The notes beneath the pieces were generated by a model, which saw nothing but the letters and a program-made list of their open reading frames with translations, was not told the DNA's origin and did no database searches. Below, in pieces: positions 12,329-22,573 of a stretch of 64,000 nucleotides of DNA (position 1 is its first letter; every line of letters begins with the position of its first letter). Made by a program: the position numbers and the translations under genes. Source of the DNA: Ligustrum vulgare (lineage: Eukaryota > Streptophyta > Magnoliopsida > Lamiales > Oleaceae); the NCBI GenBank assembly GCA_963555705.1, contig OY743171.1, positions 19,839,352 to 19,903,351 on the forward strand, in the 5' to 3' direction.

Positions 12329-13087
12329 TTGTGTCAAACTATTATTCCATTCCATTCCACAATGTCCAAATTTTACGAAATTTCATCATCTAGGAAAGAT
12401 AACCATCAATCTTCTCTGCTTGTCATGATGGAGAAACGGTTTGAGGAGTTAGTTGCAAAATTCGAAGCGAATTTTGATGCGAAATTAGATGCGAAGTTTG
12501 GGAAGGTTAAGAACTCAGTAGATATGCATAGTGCAGAACTTGCTCAACGGCGTGAAAGGGAATATAGGCGTAACCATAAACCTAGGGTTGGGATTGGAGT
12601 TGATTGGGATGAAGAGATTAATGCGAGGGCGCTTTTGAAGAGTCGAACTGAAATTTTTGAGGAAAGAATGATGTATGAACGGAAGGCTAGAAAAGAAGCT
12701 AAGTTAAGAAAGAGGGAGAGTGAAAGGGAGAATGAAGCTAAATTACAACAGGGTGAAAGTGAGATTGGAGGGGATTTAAAATTGGAGTTTCAGGATATGG
12801 ATGTTGAAAAGAAGGAGGGAGACTCGAAACATGAATTAGAAGTAGTTGAAGAAACCCCGAGTTTTGTGGTAGGAGATGAAAAGGTGGAGTTAGGTGATCA
12901 AACTCCAATAATTGATGAGGAAAAATTGGAAGTTGGGTATGAAGAATTAGAAGAGGTGGTAGAGTCCAAAAATTTGGAAGAGGAGGTTAGGCGTGAGAAT
13001 GTGGAGTTAGAAGAATTGGTTGAGTTTGGGAGTAAAAAGATAGAAGGGGTTGAGCAAGAAATTGCAAAGAAGGAAGGAGGTGAATAG
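12329..13087 (+). CDS. Gag-like, highly charged protein of the pol-less retrotransposon
   Basis: The open frame encodes 252 residues. The first ATG at 12329 may not be the start; ATG at 12362 (MSKFYEISSSRKDN) gives a natural N-terminus. The N-terminal third contains an amphipathic KFEANFDAKLDAKFGKVKN stretch, the middle is Arg/Lys/Glu-rich (EERMMYERKARKEAKLRKR), and the C-terminal half is Glu/Val-rich and probably coiled-coil. No zinc knuckle or capsid motif is recognisable. Its place between the primer site and the 3' region argues for a structural role, but I cannot place it in a known Gag family. It is the only long frame in the element. Confidence 0.5.
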   Translation: MCQTIIPFHSTMSKFYEISSSRKDNHQSSLLVMMEKRFEELVAKFEANFDAKLDAKFGKVKNSVDMHSAELAQRREREYRRNHKPRVGIGVDWDEEINARALLKSRTEIFEERMMYERKARKEAKLRKRESERENEAKLQQGESEIGGDLKLEFQDMDVEKKEGDSKHELEVVEETPSFVVGDEKVELGDQTPIIDEEKLEVGYEELEEVVESKNLEEEVRRENVELEELVEFGSKKIEGVEQEIAKKEGGE

Positions 13088-13599
13088 CAGAATTTTGTTG
13101 TTGGGAAAAATGAATTGCAAATAATTCATCATGAGTACAAGGATTCATACCTTGTACCTCGTGAAACTAACATTTCCCTCCCCAATTTTTTTAAATCTTT
13201 CTTGCAGGTTTATTGTGAATGGAATTTTGATTTACATCAACCTTGGTCAATTCCCCTCGTGTTTCAATACCTTCTTGTCTACAAATTGGAGGAACATCAT
13301 CTATTGAATTCATGTCATGGAGTCCATAATTTTTCGATTGATCCAGGAGGTACAGTTTGATTTTTCAAGAACAACACCATGATTCGGGACGAATCATCCT
13401 AAAGAAGGAGGGAATGGTACGAATCAAGGTGGGCTTGACGGGAAAATCTATAATTCAAGCTAAAACAAGAAGTCAAGCAGGTTCGGAGAATGTCAAAGAT
13501 CAAACATTGCTTGTACGAAGAAGGTTCGTTGCTAAACCAAGTGAGCAAGCCAAGAACAGCTTTATGATTCGGGACGAATCATCTTAAAGGAAGAGGGGA
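13088..13599 (+). pseudogene. Remnant 3' internal region with polypurine tract
   Basis: An 81-residue frame (13115-13360) with LPNFFKSFLQVYCEWNFDLHQPWSIP and then a translation like FGTNHLKGRGDDVI before the LTR look like the decayed end of a longer polyprotein. The sentence-like motif GATTCGGGACGAATCATC occurs at 13379, 13564 and 13634 and in the LTR. AAAGGAAGAGGGGA at 13586-13599 is the polypurine tract that primes plus-strand DNA. Confidence 0.45.
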
Positions 13600-14560
13600 T
13601 GATGTGATCCGGAAAAGAAGCTAACAATGTTATGATTCGGGACGAATCATCTTAAAGGAAGAGGGGATGATGTGATCCGGAAAAGGCTTCAAAAATGAGA
13701 AATCAAGATACGGGCAATTCAACAATATTCTACATGGAAAAATGAACAAGTTTCGTGTTGGGCTCGAGTCGAGATTCAAATCACGTCAATAGATCAGAAA
13801 ATCAGAAAATTGGGCAGAAGATGCGTTACGGCCGTAACATTGTTTTTCACGGTCGTAACTTATGGATTTCACGGCCGCATCACATTCCTCACGACCGTAA
13901 ATGAAAATTGGTATTTTTGTTCAGAAGGAGATTTACGGCCGTAACATTAATCTTCACGGCCGTAACTAATATGGTGACATTTTGATCAGAGAAGGACTTA
14001 CGGCCGTAAGTCCGACTTTTACGGCCGTAAGTGGTGCAAATTAGATTTTTCGAGATTTTAGTATTTCAGTTGATTTGTATTTCGTTTATTGGTTTTTAAT
14101 TCTTTTTCTAATTTTGGTAATTTTGGTTATTTTAGTTATTTTAGCTATTTTAGCCTAATTAGAATTCTATTAAGAGTCAGTTAGCGATTAGGGTTTATTT
14201 TGCCTATTTATATGCTTTTCCATTCAATGTAAAAACAGAATATTTTGATGAATAAAAATTATATTGAGTGTTTTCTCAACATTGTTCTGGAATTGAACAA
14301 ACTTTGAACTTATCAAATATTGTTGGATATTTGTGGCGTTCAACAAATCGAACTTATCAAAGGCGTGGACATCCTTTGTGGCGTTCAAACCATTACGGTT
14401 CTTGTTTCCGCATCGTAACGGGTCTTGAGTTTAATATACCCATGGTTCTTACGTCGTGAGGCTCGGGTTGTAGTGTTATCGTCCGTTCCAACCTGGATTC
14501 GGAACTTTCCAAGCGTTATTCCGCGAACTACGACGAGGACCCCCTCCAGGGTTCTCATCA
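13600..14560 (+). repeat. 3' LTR of the pol-less element
   Basis: The LTR is 961 bp. It matches the 5' LTR throughout, including the leading 68-bp unit (13600-13667). It differs by an additional ACGGCCGTAAG unit, an extra GAAA-type insertion near 13900 and an expanded TTTTGGTTATTTTAG stretch near 14115-14150. Confidence 0.85.
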
Positions 14561-14625
14561 GTATGCCTGAAATGGGTTGGGGTGTTATTAATTTTTGGGG
14601 CTCAACCGAATGTCTGCCGGCGGCC

Positions 14626-14647
14626 AGCTAGCGCGGCCGCGCTAGCT
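14626..14647. repeat. 22-bp perfect GC-rich palindrome near the hAT right end
   Basis: A perfect palindrome centred on GCGGCCGC with arms AGCTAGC lies 24 bp inside the right end. The left end has a degenerate half (AGCTAGAGCGGC) at about 9801. Such subterminal palindromes can be transposase binding sites or form a cruciform. This is inference from position and symmetry only. Confidence 0.6.
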
Positions 14648-15352
14648 CGTCGTACGGTGGATCCGCCACTGCCTATAGTACTTAATATCAACCATCCACT
14701 AAAAGTCAAGCCCACAATATTTGATTTTTCAACCAAATCTCAACCATCCATTCTCTTGAACATTAATATTCATTTCAAAAAACTGTTTTTAAACAATACT
14801 AAACACACACTTAGGGAAACTCCAACGCAACATCAAAATGGTGTGAAAATGCCATTTTGTCGTTGCAGGCTCCTTTAGCCGAGCACCATTTTGCTCTCTG
14901 CTATAGTGCAGCACTATAGTAGCTTTGCAGGATCAACGCCAAATGGGCTTTTTCCCATTTTTTTGTGGTCCCTACACTTTTCTTTTGGTTGTTTTTGTTC
15001 ATATTTCATTTTTTATTATACATTTTGGTCCCTACAATTTTGTCTAACTTGTTTAAAAAAAGTTATGTAATTGTAAAGTTGAAATTGTCCATAAATTTTC
15101 GTAGTAAAATAAATTTTAATGTTTATTTTTATTCAGTTGTGGTTAATGACTATTTTTTAATAAAAAAGTAGTAAATAGAAATTGATTACAAAAAAATGTA
15201 ACACATTAGATTTTGATTAACAGATGCGACAAACAATTGCATTACAGAGATAAGGACAATTGTGGAATGACAAGACGACACCAAATTTGAATTAGAACAC
15301 AACAATCACAGAAATAATAGAACAAGTATTCAATGACATGCAAGAGTCGTTT

Positions 15353-16280
15353 TTAGTAATCGGGCAAATTTGCTCCGGAGCCACCTAAACCATCGAATAG
15401 CAGACTGAACGAGATTAAGTCGAATTGACTTTCATTTAGTTGTTGTTGGGTCCTCTTTCGAATAATATATTGTTGTTCACCCTTTATGAACTCACGTGTC
15501 ATCAGATCTGATATTGAATCCAAGTTTGTCAATAATATTTCTGTTGTCCTCTTTATGCATCTTCAACCTATAAAAGTTGTCTATCAGTCGCTCCCTTTCT
15601 TACCAACTCTATGAGTTCTTTGTTTTCAGTCTTGATCTCATCCAATTCCTTCCTGATCTCATCTTTAATTTTTTTTTTTTTTTTGGCCTTCACACCCACT
15701 GGCTGTTCAGGCGAGGTACCCTAGCAGCCACACCCTCCCTTTTATGTTCAGAGAAAATGATGGAAGTCTAGGGGACGAGGGAGAATCGGCTAGTAGGCAG
15801 TCTTGTTCATAATATTCAAAAGCATTTGGGGAGGTTTGAAAATCTTGGAGTAACACATTTGGCCCCAGGGAGAATTTTTCAATTTCCTCAAGTAGGGGCA
15901 ACAAATGATCAAATTTAAACATGCTCTTGTAAGTAGGATCTTGTGCGTATAGCATTTTGGCTCTGTCCATCTACAATACATGTTACAAGAATGTTTATTA
16001 GTAAAATGTGAAAGAAAAATAATGATTTATATTAAATACGAATGCGTACAATGTCTTGCTTCAATGCACCACTTTCAACTTGACAAATACAACCTTGCAA
16101 TTTTGAGATAGCCTTCGTAATTTCACTCATACGCGTTGAGATGGACCTTTCTGGTTGATGATTCTTGTGGGGTGATTTAGTGCTGTTGTATGCGTCGGCC
16201 ACATGTTGCCATAGTTTCGAACCTTTTTTATGAATACCGATTTTGGAATCTTTGGAGATATCCAAGTAGACACTAGACAT
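15353..16280 (-). pseudogene. Harbinger ORF1 (Myb/SANT-like, NAM-associated) relic
   Basis: The minus strand reads SVYLDISKDSKIGIHKKGSKLWQHVADAYN and later RMSEITKAISKLQGCICQVESGALKQDIV (16280-16032). After an intron-like gap it continues with DRAKMLYAQDPTYKSMFKFDHLLPLLEE (15970 on), and a degenerate end resembling GLGGSGANLPDY stops at 15353. This is the standard layout of the DNA-binding accessory protein that Harbinger transposases need for nuclear import and site recognition. A poly-T tract at 15668-15684 and several stops show it is broken. Confidence 0.7.
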
Positions 16281-16399
16281 GAGTCAAGTGCATGTCTTCA
16301 TCAACTATGTAATTAGCTGTTCGTTTGCTTGAAGTTATTTTTATTTTGCAAAAATAGTTTGTGATTTTTCATGTATTGACTTGTGAGTTCTAACTCGTT

Positions 16400-16639
16400 T
16401 GCTTCTAAAAAGTATGGCCCTAGAGAATCATACCAATTATTTTTTACAAAGTTTACAAAAAAAGTATGATTCTGTTGCAGAGAGAATCATATAAATTTTC
16501 AACAAAGTATAGATTATCTGCAAGAGTGGTTCTTGTAAAAAGTATGGTTCTCTTGCAGATAATCATACAATTTTTCAAAAAAATATCATACAAATTTTTA
16601 ACAAAGTGTTGATTTTTTGCAAAAGAACCATACTTCCTA
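16400..16639. repeat. AT-rich quasi-repeat of GAATCATAC units
   Basis: Short units such as AAAAAGTATGATTCT, GCAGAGAATCATA and TTTTCAACAAAG recur in both orientations. The same family continues at 27640-28270 and, inverted, at 32270-32390. The Helitron-like element appears to have inserted into it. Confidence 0.5.
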
Positions 16640-16814
16640 TCCTAATCCTAATGCATAAAAAGAGTGCAAGGCTTTTTACTGTTCATTTTACATCACGTGT
16701 GATGTCAGCATGAGGAGGTGCAAAACGGCGTCATTTTTGTTGTGAGGAAACAGGGCTACTAGCAAATCATTTCTCTAGCCACATTTTTTCAAGTTTCGAG
16801 AGTCATCTTCCTAT

Positions 16815-18275
16815 GACCGAAAGAGCCATCCCAGTCTCTTCGCAGCTGCATCGTGAGGTTCCAATATTAGGAATGTGTCTTTGCTAGGGTTTCAATTGTT
16901 GACGGTATGTTTGATTTTGAGGCTCCTTATGTTTGCTTCAACAGGTTTCTTCCATTAGCGTTTGTGTTATCATTAGGGCTTTGGCTTCGATTTCCGTGGT
17001 AGATTCTGTGATTTTTTCGTCTGTTGGGTTCGTTTTTGTTGCAATATTTGCCTATGTTGACAGATTTTATTTAGTTCACTTACAACCGTTATTGTTTTGT
17101 CGCCGAAATGGTCATTTGATGTGCCATTCGTTTTGTAGCAAGAACCTTTTTTTTTTTTTTTTTTGGTGTAAGATTTCGATTCATCGTCGATTTTAACGTG
17201 TTGTCCTTGGAGATGTTCGATTCGTTTAAGTTTGTACGTAGTGTTTCCACGAGCTGTTTATATGTGCATTGATTCCAGTGGTTGCTCTACTCAATCTTAT
17301 AACAATCTCTTCCATTTGGGCAAGAGTAATTGATGTGATGGATAGTGAGGCCAATATGTTGCAATTGAGAACTTTTTCCATAATCTAATTTAACATTATT
17401 TAACAAATCAATTTAATGAATTTAATTAAGCGTCATCTTACTTGATTATAGAGAAGAGAGTGAGCACTCTCAGCTTTACACATCTGTGTATTCTGGTTTT
17501 TTGTCACCGACTGCTTTCGTACCTAGATAATATATCCATCACTCTGACTGCAAGATTTGCAAGTAAAATTCAACTGTTTACACAATTAAGTTTCTAGAAT
17601 TTAGTTAGGTTCAAGACTATTTGGGTTTATTGGTGATGGTACTACATTAGGACAGCTATGTGGTTCACTCTTCGCTGCAAGAATAGCTTGGTTAGGTCCA
17701 TATATGTTTTTCTTATATGCCTCATGATCTCATGTTTCCCTTCAATGCCCCTTCAATGCCTTTTGCTGTGTTTTGTAATTTTGAACTTGATTCTTATAGA
17801 TTTACTTCTTATTTCTGTTGTCCTGATGGAATTTGATTCACGGTCTTCTAAAGGAATCAACTAGGATATTTCCCGTCTTCGAGAAGAACTATCTCTCATC
17901 AGTTCTCATTTCTTGACTACTTGCTTCATGTCTTATTGTGATCAAAAGCAATTTTCTGTGATTAGCAAATATTTGGATGAGAAGGTGGTGGTTCCATCAA
18001 TGGTAAAACTATTCATCTCTAGCTCTAGAATGTGACATTTGGTTCATAAAGTTTTCCTGTGATTTCTAGTATAAAGCAGTAGCCATAGGTATTTCAAAAA
18101 TTTATATATTATAGATTAAAGGTAACTTTTTCTCCTATTGCCAGCACTTGCACTTTTTGTACTTTATTAAAATTAAATTTATCTTCTGTCATGTTTTAAT
18201 GGCATGCATCATTTTTTTTTCAATCAGGCATTGTGTGCAATATCAATGTCTGATCCTTCATCATCATGATGAAGT
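16815..18275 (+). pseudogene. Captured gene fragment with intact splice signals, unidentified
   Basis: Sequence typical of a plant 5' region (TTTGCTAGGGTTTCAATTG near 16880) is followed by exon-like segments. One ends SVISKYLDEKVVVPSM at a donor ATG/GTAAAAC (near 18003); the upstream reading includes ISRLREELSLISSHFLTTCF. The next begins after acceptor TCAG near 18229 with ALCAISMSDPSSS and a stop. I do not recognise the parent gene. The spliced structure suggests genomic capture rather than retroposition. Confidence 0.45.
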
Positions 18276-18924
18276 AAACAAAGGTCATGTGTAACAAATG
18301 TTCATATTCTGAGACCATAAATTTGCTCATCATAGCCTACCCTTAAAAGACTTCCAATCCTACACTTAAGGGTCTCATGAATGTCGTCCAAATATAAGGT
18401 ACATGAGCTCTTATATGCTGTGTCAAGCCATTTGTTTTGCCTAAATTCTGGGTGCAAACTTATAGAGGAAACCATGTAGTGTGTGTTTTTGGTCAGTCTA
18501 AATTATGGTCCAAACTGTTCAAAGATCAAAAGATATATAGAAATCCATTTGTGCCATTATAAAGACTAACTGAATAATTAGAGCACTTTTTGTAGCGACC
18601 AAGAATTTTTACGCGATTAATAATTATTTTAATAGAAAATCGTGTCGCTACTATTTCACCCATTTTTATTAAGTTAACGCCACGACGTATTCGTATAGCC
18701 AAGTCAAGAAATAATCGAGATCGTTCGATTTTAAATTAAATTCCGAATTTCTAAAAATATCTCCATTCTCTTGATTTAAAGTATATTAAGTCCAAGTACT
18801 TAATTCAATGTTATCCCAATATTTATTTATACAAAAATTATTTTAATTATTGAAATTAAGAAAATATATGCAAGTATGAGAGGTTCCATTATATATAATA
18901 ATTATGAGAATCTTAATTTAATAA

Positions 18925-19375
18925 ATATGGAAAAGTATATGAATGAATTATATACTCCATTATATGTAATCATGAAGAGCATAATATTTGTATAAATATG
19001 GAAAAGTATATGAATGAATTATATACTCCATTATATGTAATCATGAAGAGCATAATATTTGTATAAATATGGAAAAGTATATGAATGAATTATAGACTCC
19101 ATTATATGTAATCATGAAGAGCATAATATTTGTATAAATATGGAAAAGTATATGAATGGTTGATAAGATTCCATTATATGTAATCATGAAGAGCATAATA
19201 TTTGTATAAATATGGAAAAGTATATGAATGGTTGATAAGACTCCATTATATGTAATCATGAAGAGCATAATATTTGTATAAATATGGAAAAGTATATGAA
19301 TGGTTGATAAGACTCCATTATATGTAATCATGAAGAGCATAATATTTGTATAAATATGGAAAAGTATATGAATGG
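18925..19375 (+). repeat. 71-bp tandem array in the 5' LTR
   Basis: The unit begins AAATATGGAAAAGTATATG and is present in about 6.4 copies, with three consecutive sequence variants (AATTATATAC, AATTATAGAC, GTTGATAAGA). The same order of variants is in the 3' LTR at 25340-25790. Confidence 0.9.
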
Positions 19376-19599
19376 TGCTTTACTTTAAGAAAAGGATGTG
19401 TTAAAATTAATAGAATTGAATGATTATGTTTACAATATGCCAACTTTATACATCTATTTAAATCCATCTCTTTTACACACAACTCTACACATATACACTT
19501 ATTTCCAATCTCTTGACAAAATCCACAAGTAAGAGAAATTCAAGGTGGTCAAGAAAGTTTTGGTCCATTTACTACTACACTTCATTTTAATCTTTTAAC

Positions 19600-20097
19600 A
19601 AGTAAGTATATCTTATGTTTTTATGAAAAGTAAGTATGTTTTTATGAAAGGTAAATACACCTTATGTTTTTATGAAAAGTAAGTATGTTTTTATGACAAG
19701 TAAGTATATCTTATGTTTTTATGAAAAGTAAGTATGTTTTTATGAAAGGTAAATACACCTTATGTTTTTATGAAAAGTAAGTATGTTTTTATGACAAGTA
19801 AGTATATCTTATGTTTTTATGAAAAGTAAGTATGTTTTTATGAAAGGTAAATACACCTTATGTTTTTATGAAAAGTAAGTATGTTTTTATGACAAGTAAG
19901 TATATCTTATGTTTTTATGAAAAGTAAGTATGTTTTTATGAAAGGTAAATACACCTTATGTTTTTATGAAAAGTAAGTATGTTTTTATGACAAGTAAGTA
20001 TATCTTATGTTTTTATGAAAAGTAAGTATGTTTTTATGAAAGGTAAATACACCTTATGTTTTTATGAAAAGTAAGTATATCTTATGTTTTTATGAAA
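19600..20097 (+). repeat. About 98-bp higher-order tandem array in the 5' LTR
   Basis: About 24-bp submonomers of the form ATGTTTTTATGAAAAGTAAGT are organised in 98-bp composite units with alternating AAGTAAGTATATCTT, AAAGGTAAATACACC and GACAAGTAAG variants. There are about five composite units here against about eight in the 3' LTR. Confidence 0.85.
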
Positions 20098-20611
20098 ATG
20101 TTTGGATCATTGCTATGAAATCAATCTCACAAGATTGTTATGGGTTCCATATGATATGTTTATGATTATGCTAAGGGGACCGGAGTTTAGTAGCGCTACA
20201 CATAAGAATTCTTGCCATTTAAGTTCGGTAAAATTCTTGTGTCTCCCTATGTTTATGAGTATTTCGATCCTATCCTATGTTATGATGAAAATGATCCATA
20301 TGCTTTCAAAAGAAAATTTATGCTTGGTATACTTACTGAGATTTTATAAATCTCACTCCACGATATTTACCATTTTCAGATAATTGAAGGTTCGAGGCGG
20401 TCAACATGGAAGTGGCAAAAGTGGTTAAGATTGATGAGATAATTATGTTGAACTTTATGAAAGAAAATTATGTTCTATTTTTATTCACAAATAAAATTAT
20501 GGGATTCTAATTATTCTTTAGAATAATTTTACATTTCTATTTAAGTCTCGATAATATGATATGAGTCACTTTTAGTGGCACTCGAATGGTCGAGAATTCG
20601 GGTCGTCACAG

Positions 20612-20625
20612 TTGGTATCAGAGCC
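20612..20625 (+). other. Primer binding site of element B
   Basis: TTGGTATCAGAGCC begins one base after the LTR end and matches the common tRNA-iMet primer site. It sets the plus strand as the sense strand of the element. Confidence 0.9.
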
Positions 20626-20667
20626 AAGAGTTTTAAAAACGATTCTGTAGATTTTTGAAATTTTATT

Positions 20668-20705
<38 letters not shown>

Positions 20706-22280
20706 ACTATTCACGTGAACAGTAAAACGACGTGCTATTCATGATGAACAGTGAACGAAATCACTATTCAATTAAAAAAAAATTTTGAATTTTCACATGT
20801 CAAGTATGGTTATGATTTTGAAAGGTATGATGAAATTTGATGTGCGAATTTCAAGGACAAAATTCATTTTTAAGCAAGGGAGTTTGTAATGTTCTGAAAA
20901 TTTTATGGAATATAATTAGTTAGTGATATGATTTTTATATTGATGTCTTTGATAAATTTCTAGAAGTTCGGGGACTAAAGGAAAATAAGATTTGACGATA
21001 AAATTTTATTTGGGTTAATTAGGCCCAATCTTATGTAAAGATGCGAAATGATTAATAATAATTTTTTTTTAAATATTTTAACTCATCACTCTACTATGTC
21101 ACTCTCCACGTATTGACTCCTCGAACCAGGTATGTTATATGCTTTGCAAGTCATTTACGATTTTATTAAGACATGTTAAGTATGAAATATTCATATGTTA
21201 TGAATCTTTAAGTGAAATATACATGTTGAGTATGATATGAATTGATAGAAGCCTAAATTTTAATTTATTCATTTTAAAGTAGAATCATGAGACATAGAGG
21301 ATATTGATATGAATTTTGGTTCATATTAAGCTTAGTAAGATTGACTCAATTAGAAATTAAGTTGGGTTGTAACTTTGGCCCAAAATATATGGAATAATAT
21401 ATTAAACAAACAAAATTGATAATGAATTGTACAATAATTTATCCCTTTATCACTACCTTTGTGTAAAAACAAGGGAAAAACTGTGGATGGTTATTAGTAC
21501 TTCCTCTTCAAGTTTCAATTTTCGGTTCAATAATTTATCCCTTTATCACTACCTTTGCTTAAAAGCAAGGAAAAACTGTGGATGATTATTGGTACCACTC
21601 TTCAAGTTTCAATTTTGAAAAAAAAAAAAAAAATGATTTACGAATGATTTTCAAAATAATCTTTGTCGTCAAGTTTAGAAATGATGAGCCCTAAATGGAC
21701 TTTGCATAATTGATTTTAGACATGTCACTAAGTATGAGAAGTCAACAGAAAGGACTAGATAATATTTTCGAATTATTCATCGTTTAGATTAAACGAGAAA
21801 TAGAAAGTCAGTTTTATGAAGTTATGATGAGATGTTGAGATTATAAGTGATATGATTTTATTGAGATTTTTATGAGAAGAATTATGAAGTTGGAGATTTA
21901 AAGTTTAGGCTCTTAATTATTGAGAAATAAGGACTTGATATGGTGATATTAGAAATTATGATTTGAAATTTCTATGTTGAGGAATTATGAATTGATTTTC
22001 TGGAATATTTATGATGATATTGAAGTTTGATGAAATTGTGATCAAATGTACAATTAGTTATTATTGTGAGTTATGAAGTATACTTACGATTTGGATAAGT
22101 CCAAATTTCAAAGGAAAACTCTGCCTAGAATTTTATCGTTTGGAGTTAAGAGCATAGTATGGTATGCAATCACTAAGAGAATTGAAGTTAGACATACAAG
22201 TTCATTTACATCAAAAACGAGATTTAGTAGATGATAACAGAGATATTATTATTTTCTCATAAGGAGAACACACAAGAGTC
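20626..22280 (+). other. Non-coding internal region of element B
   Basis: No gene is visible. A poly-A run (20671-20704) is followed by ACTATTCACGTGAACAGT palindromes. A fossil junction CAAGGACAAAATTC...AGCAAGGGAGTTTGTAATG near 20853-20889 looks like the polypurine tract and LTR start of another Gypsy element. A 93-bp tandem duplication (about 21430-21522 and 21525-21617, CAATAATTTATCCC...) contains a CCTTTGC...GCAAGG hairpin. Confidence 0.5.
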
Positions 22281-22349
22281 ACCCTAGAAAGGAAATACAT
22301 GAAAACACGCAAAAGCAAAAGAAAGCAACATGGGAAATTCCTCAAATTG

Positions 22350-22560
22350 AGAGATGTGTTTCCGGAGTAGCCGTATCCTACCACCTCTGACCTTTTGAGG
22401 AAGTAAAGAAACCTTCAAAAAGGTGTGTTTCGAGAGTAAGAATACTCCGTAATCTACCACCTGGAACCTTTGAGGTACACACAAGATTTAAACATTAAGG
22501 AAAATCCTAGGAAATTAGAGGGGTGTCTCGAGAGTAAGAATACTCCGTACTCTACCCCCA
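22350..22560 (-). repeat. Triple hairpin repeat downstream of LOG copy 1
   Basis: On the minus strand three related units of about 40 bp follow the LOG gene (22560-22519, 22462-22421, 22388-22353). Each has the core GGTGGTAGA.TACGGAGTATT, then ACTCTCGA.ACACACC. The inner GAGTA/TACTC arms with a TTCT loop can fold into a stem. The same three-unit arrangement follows LOG copy 2 (45009-45207). The function is unknown; a 3' processing, stability or packaging signal is possible. Confidence 0.6.
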
Positions 22561-22573
22561 CCTATTCTAAGAT

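Larger units (their letters stand above)
10879..14560 (+). mobile_element. Complete non-autonomous LTR retrotransposon nested in the hAT
   Basis: Two LTRs (10879-11784 and 13600-14560) both begin TGATGTGATCC and end TCTCATCA. They are flanked by the 5-bp target duplication GTATG (10874-10878, 14561-14565). A primer site matching initiator tRNA-Met follows the left LTR, and a polypurine tract AAAGGAAGAGGGGA precedes the right one. The internal 1.8 kb holds one gag-like open frame and no protease, RT or integrase. It must therefore depend on enzymes from another element. The LTRs differ by only scattered substitutions and a few indels, so insertion is fairly recent. Confidence 0.9.
9773..14671. 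mobile_element. Non-autonomous hAT transposon with 8-bp target duplication
   Basis: The ends are CAGTGGCGGATC at 9773 and its complement GATCCGCCACTG ending at 14671, directly flanked by CCTATAGT on both sides (9765-9772 and 14672-14679). An 8-bp duplication with CAGTGG-type ends is the hAT signature. Without the nested LTR retrotransposon the element is only about 1.2 kb and shows no transposase. Inside the left arm, TTCTATCA-type motifs are repeated (10040-10165), as expected of subterminal transposase-binding repeats. An open frame at 9974-10159 is merely a reading of these repeats. Confidence 0.85.
18591..20610 (+). repeat. 5' LTR of element B
   Basis: The LTR is 2,020 bp. Its first 60 bp contain an inverted repeat (TAGCGAC ... 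GTCGCTA) that can form a terminal hairpin. It holds two tandem arrays (71-bp and about 98-bp units). A 99-residue minus-strand open frame at 19041-19340 is only a translation of the 71-bp array. The frame at 20102-20383 is also repeated in the other LTR and shows no domain. Confidence 0.9.

Noticed and set aside
19041..19340. Minus-strand open frame of 99 residues, repeated at 25456-25755
   Set aside because: It is a translation of the 71-bp tandem array in both LTRs and shows the same 24-residue phrase repeatedly; no sign of a gene.
18925..20097. Regular repeats considered as a CRISPR-like array
   Set aside because: Units are head-to-tail with no unique spacers, lie in an LTR of a plant retrotransposon, and are ordinary tandem repeats.
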